DNA of 16,459 nucleotides from Cytidiella melzeri. Lineage: Eukaryota > Basidiomycota > Agaricomycetes > Polyporales > Irpicaceae. The translations under genes and the position numbers were made by a program. The stretch lies in contig JABYQR010000611.1 of the NCBI GenBank assembly GCA_022592445.1, positions 1 to 16,459 of the forward strand, in the 5' to 3' direction. Below, piece after piece: positions 16,137 to 16,459 of the stretch (positions are counted from its first letter, which is position 1; each line of letters begins with the position of its first letter). The notes under the pieces were generated by a model that searched no databases, had not been told where the DNA came from, and saw only the letters and a list, made by a program, of their open reading frames with translations.

Positions 16137-16305
16137 AATGTATGGGCTGACAAGCCTCATTTTATTTGGTGACAACTTCCTGAAAAGGATTTAATGTGTG
16201 AAAACAACTCTGACAAGAGTTCAATGTGTGAAAAGTGGTGTTTCTCTTCTTCTTATACTAGAAATAGTATTTCGCTTATCCTTTGCTAACTAAGAAATTA
16301 GAAGC
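16137..16305 (+). other. Inter-ORF spacer with hairpin and acceptor-like site
   Basis: It contains AACTCT/AGAGTT (16206-16221), flanked by two copies of TAATGTGTGAAAA-like sequence (TTTAATGTGTGAAAA and TTCAATGTGTGAAAA). Near its end TTTGCTAAC then AAATTAG looks like a branch site and acceptor (16285-16301), just before the ATG of the next ORF. Confidence 0.4.
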
Positions 16306-16459
16306 AATGGCCTCTCAATCCAACGCCGGATCCAACGCTGCCCCCGCTGCTGCTTCCAACCTCACCCACTCTGTTCCTTTCGGCAAAATTACGCCGATTG
16401 TCTACAACCCTTCAGTTGAGAACTTTGAGCAGCATATCTTCCACAACCTAAACACGGCC
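16306..16459 (+). CDS. Second ORF of the right-hand retroelement, N-terminal 51 codons only
   Basis: ATG at 16306, purine at -3 and G at +4, opens a frame to the window edge. N-terminus is Ala/Ser/Asn-rich and probably disordered (MASQSNAGSNAAPAAASN), followed by PFGKITPIVYNPSVENFEQH. The codon style resembles the ORF upstream. By position this is the likely gag or gag-pol, but too little is present to name a family. Confidence 0.5.

Overview
The window looks like transposon-rich chromosomal DNA of a filamentous fungus, most likely an agaricomycete basidiomycete. This is inferred from introns of 45-62 nt with GTRAGN donors, a broken hAT transposase of fungal type, several LTR retroelements, and a fragment resembling the fungal mRNA 3'-end factor CFT2/CPSF2. 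I see no intact housekeeping gene, no tRNA or rRNA, no CRISPR array and no bacterial-type operon. Almost everything is a mobile element or a relic of one, and the elements are nested.

Left (1-2881, minus strand): the 5' part of a Ty3/gypsy-like element. It has an LTR of about 296 bp, a primer-binding-like site, and a long gag broken by three in-frame TGA codons and one frameshift, running off the left edge.

Middle (2882-11682): an old plus-strand LTR element, called host element R here. It supplies the end of one ORF, a second ORF of about 380 codons, a polypurine tract and a terminal LTR (11129-11682). R was hit at least twice. A 756-bp solo LTR (3051-3806, TSD gtctt) sits in the first ORF. 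A 6127-bp hAT transposon (3959-10085, 20-bp terminal inverted repeats, 8-bp TSD with one mismatch) sits in the second. The hAT contains a nine-exon transposase on the minus strand, itself split by a 726-bp solo LTR (5432-6157, TSD cgctt) of the same family as the first. On the plus strand it contains a scrambled CFT2-like fragment and a homeodomain-like gene. Removing each insertion with one TSD copy restores the interrupted reading frame, which supports the boundaries.

Right (11683-16459): a degraded minus-strand gag with a zinc knuckle (11683-12895), preceded upstream by a separate broken ORF (13026-13701). Facing it is a plus-strand retroelement-like unit with LTR-type promoter sequence, a leader rich in stem-loops (14879-15247), an intact 259-residue coiled-coil ORF (15357-16136), and the start of a second ORF running off the right edge. 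The intact ORF and the broken minus-strand ORF appear distantly related, which suggests a shared pre-gag protein.

Two themes cross the window. First, 9 of the 10 premature stops I can place in frame are TGA, as expected from CGA-to-TGA decay at methylated CpG; an 86-bp repeat inside the hAT differs only by transitions. Second, the two related solo LTRs each carry an intron-like segment whose last 20-21 bases exactly repeat the bases just before its donor, although that 20-21-mer differs between the two LTRs.
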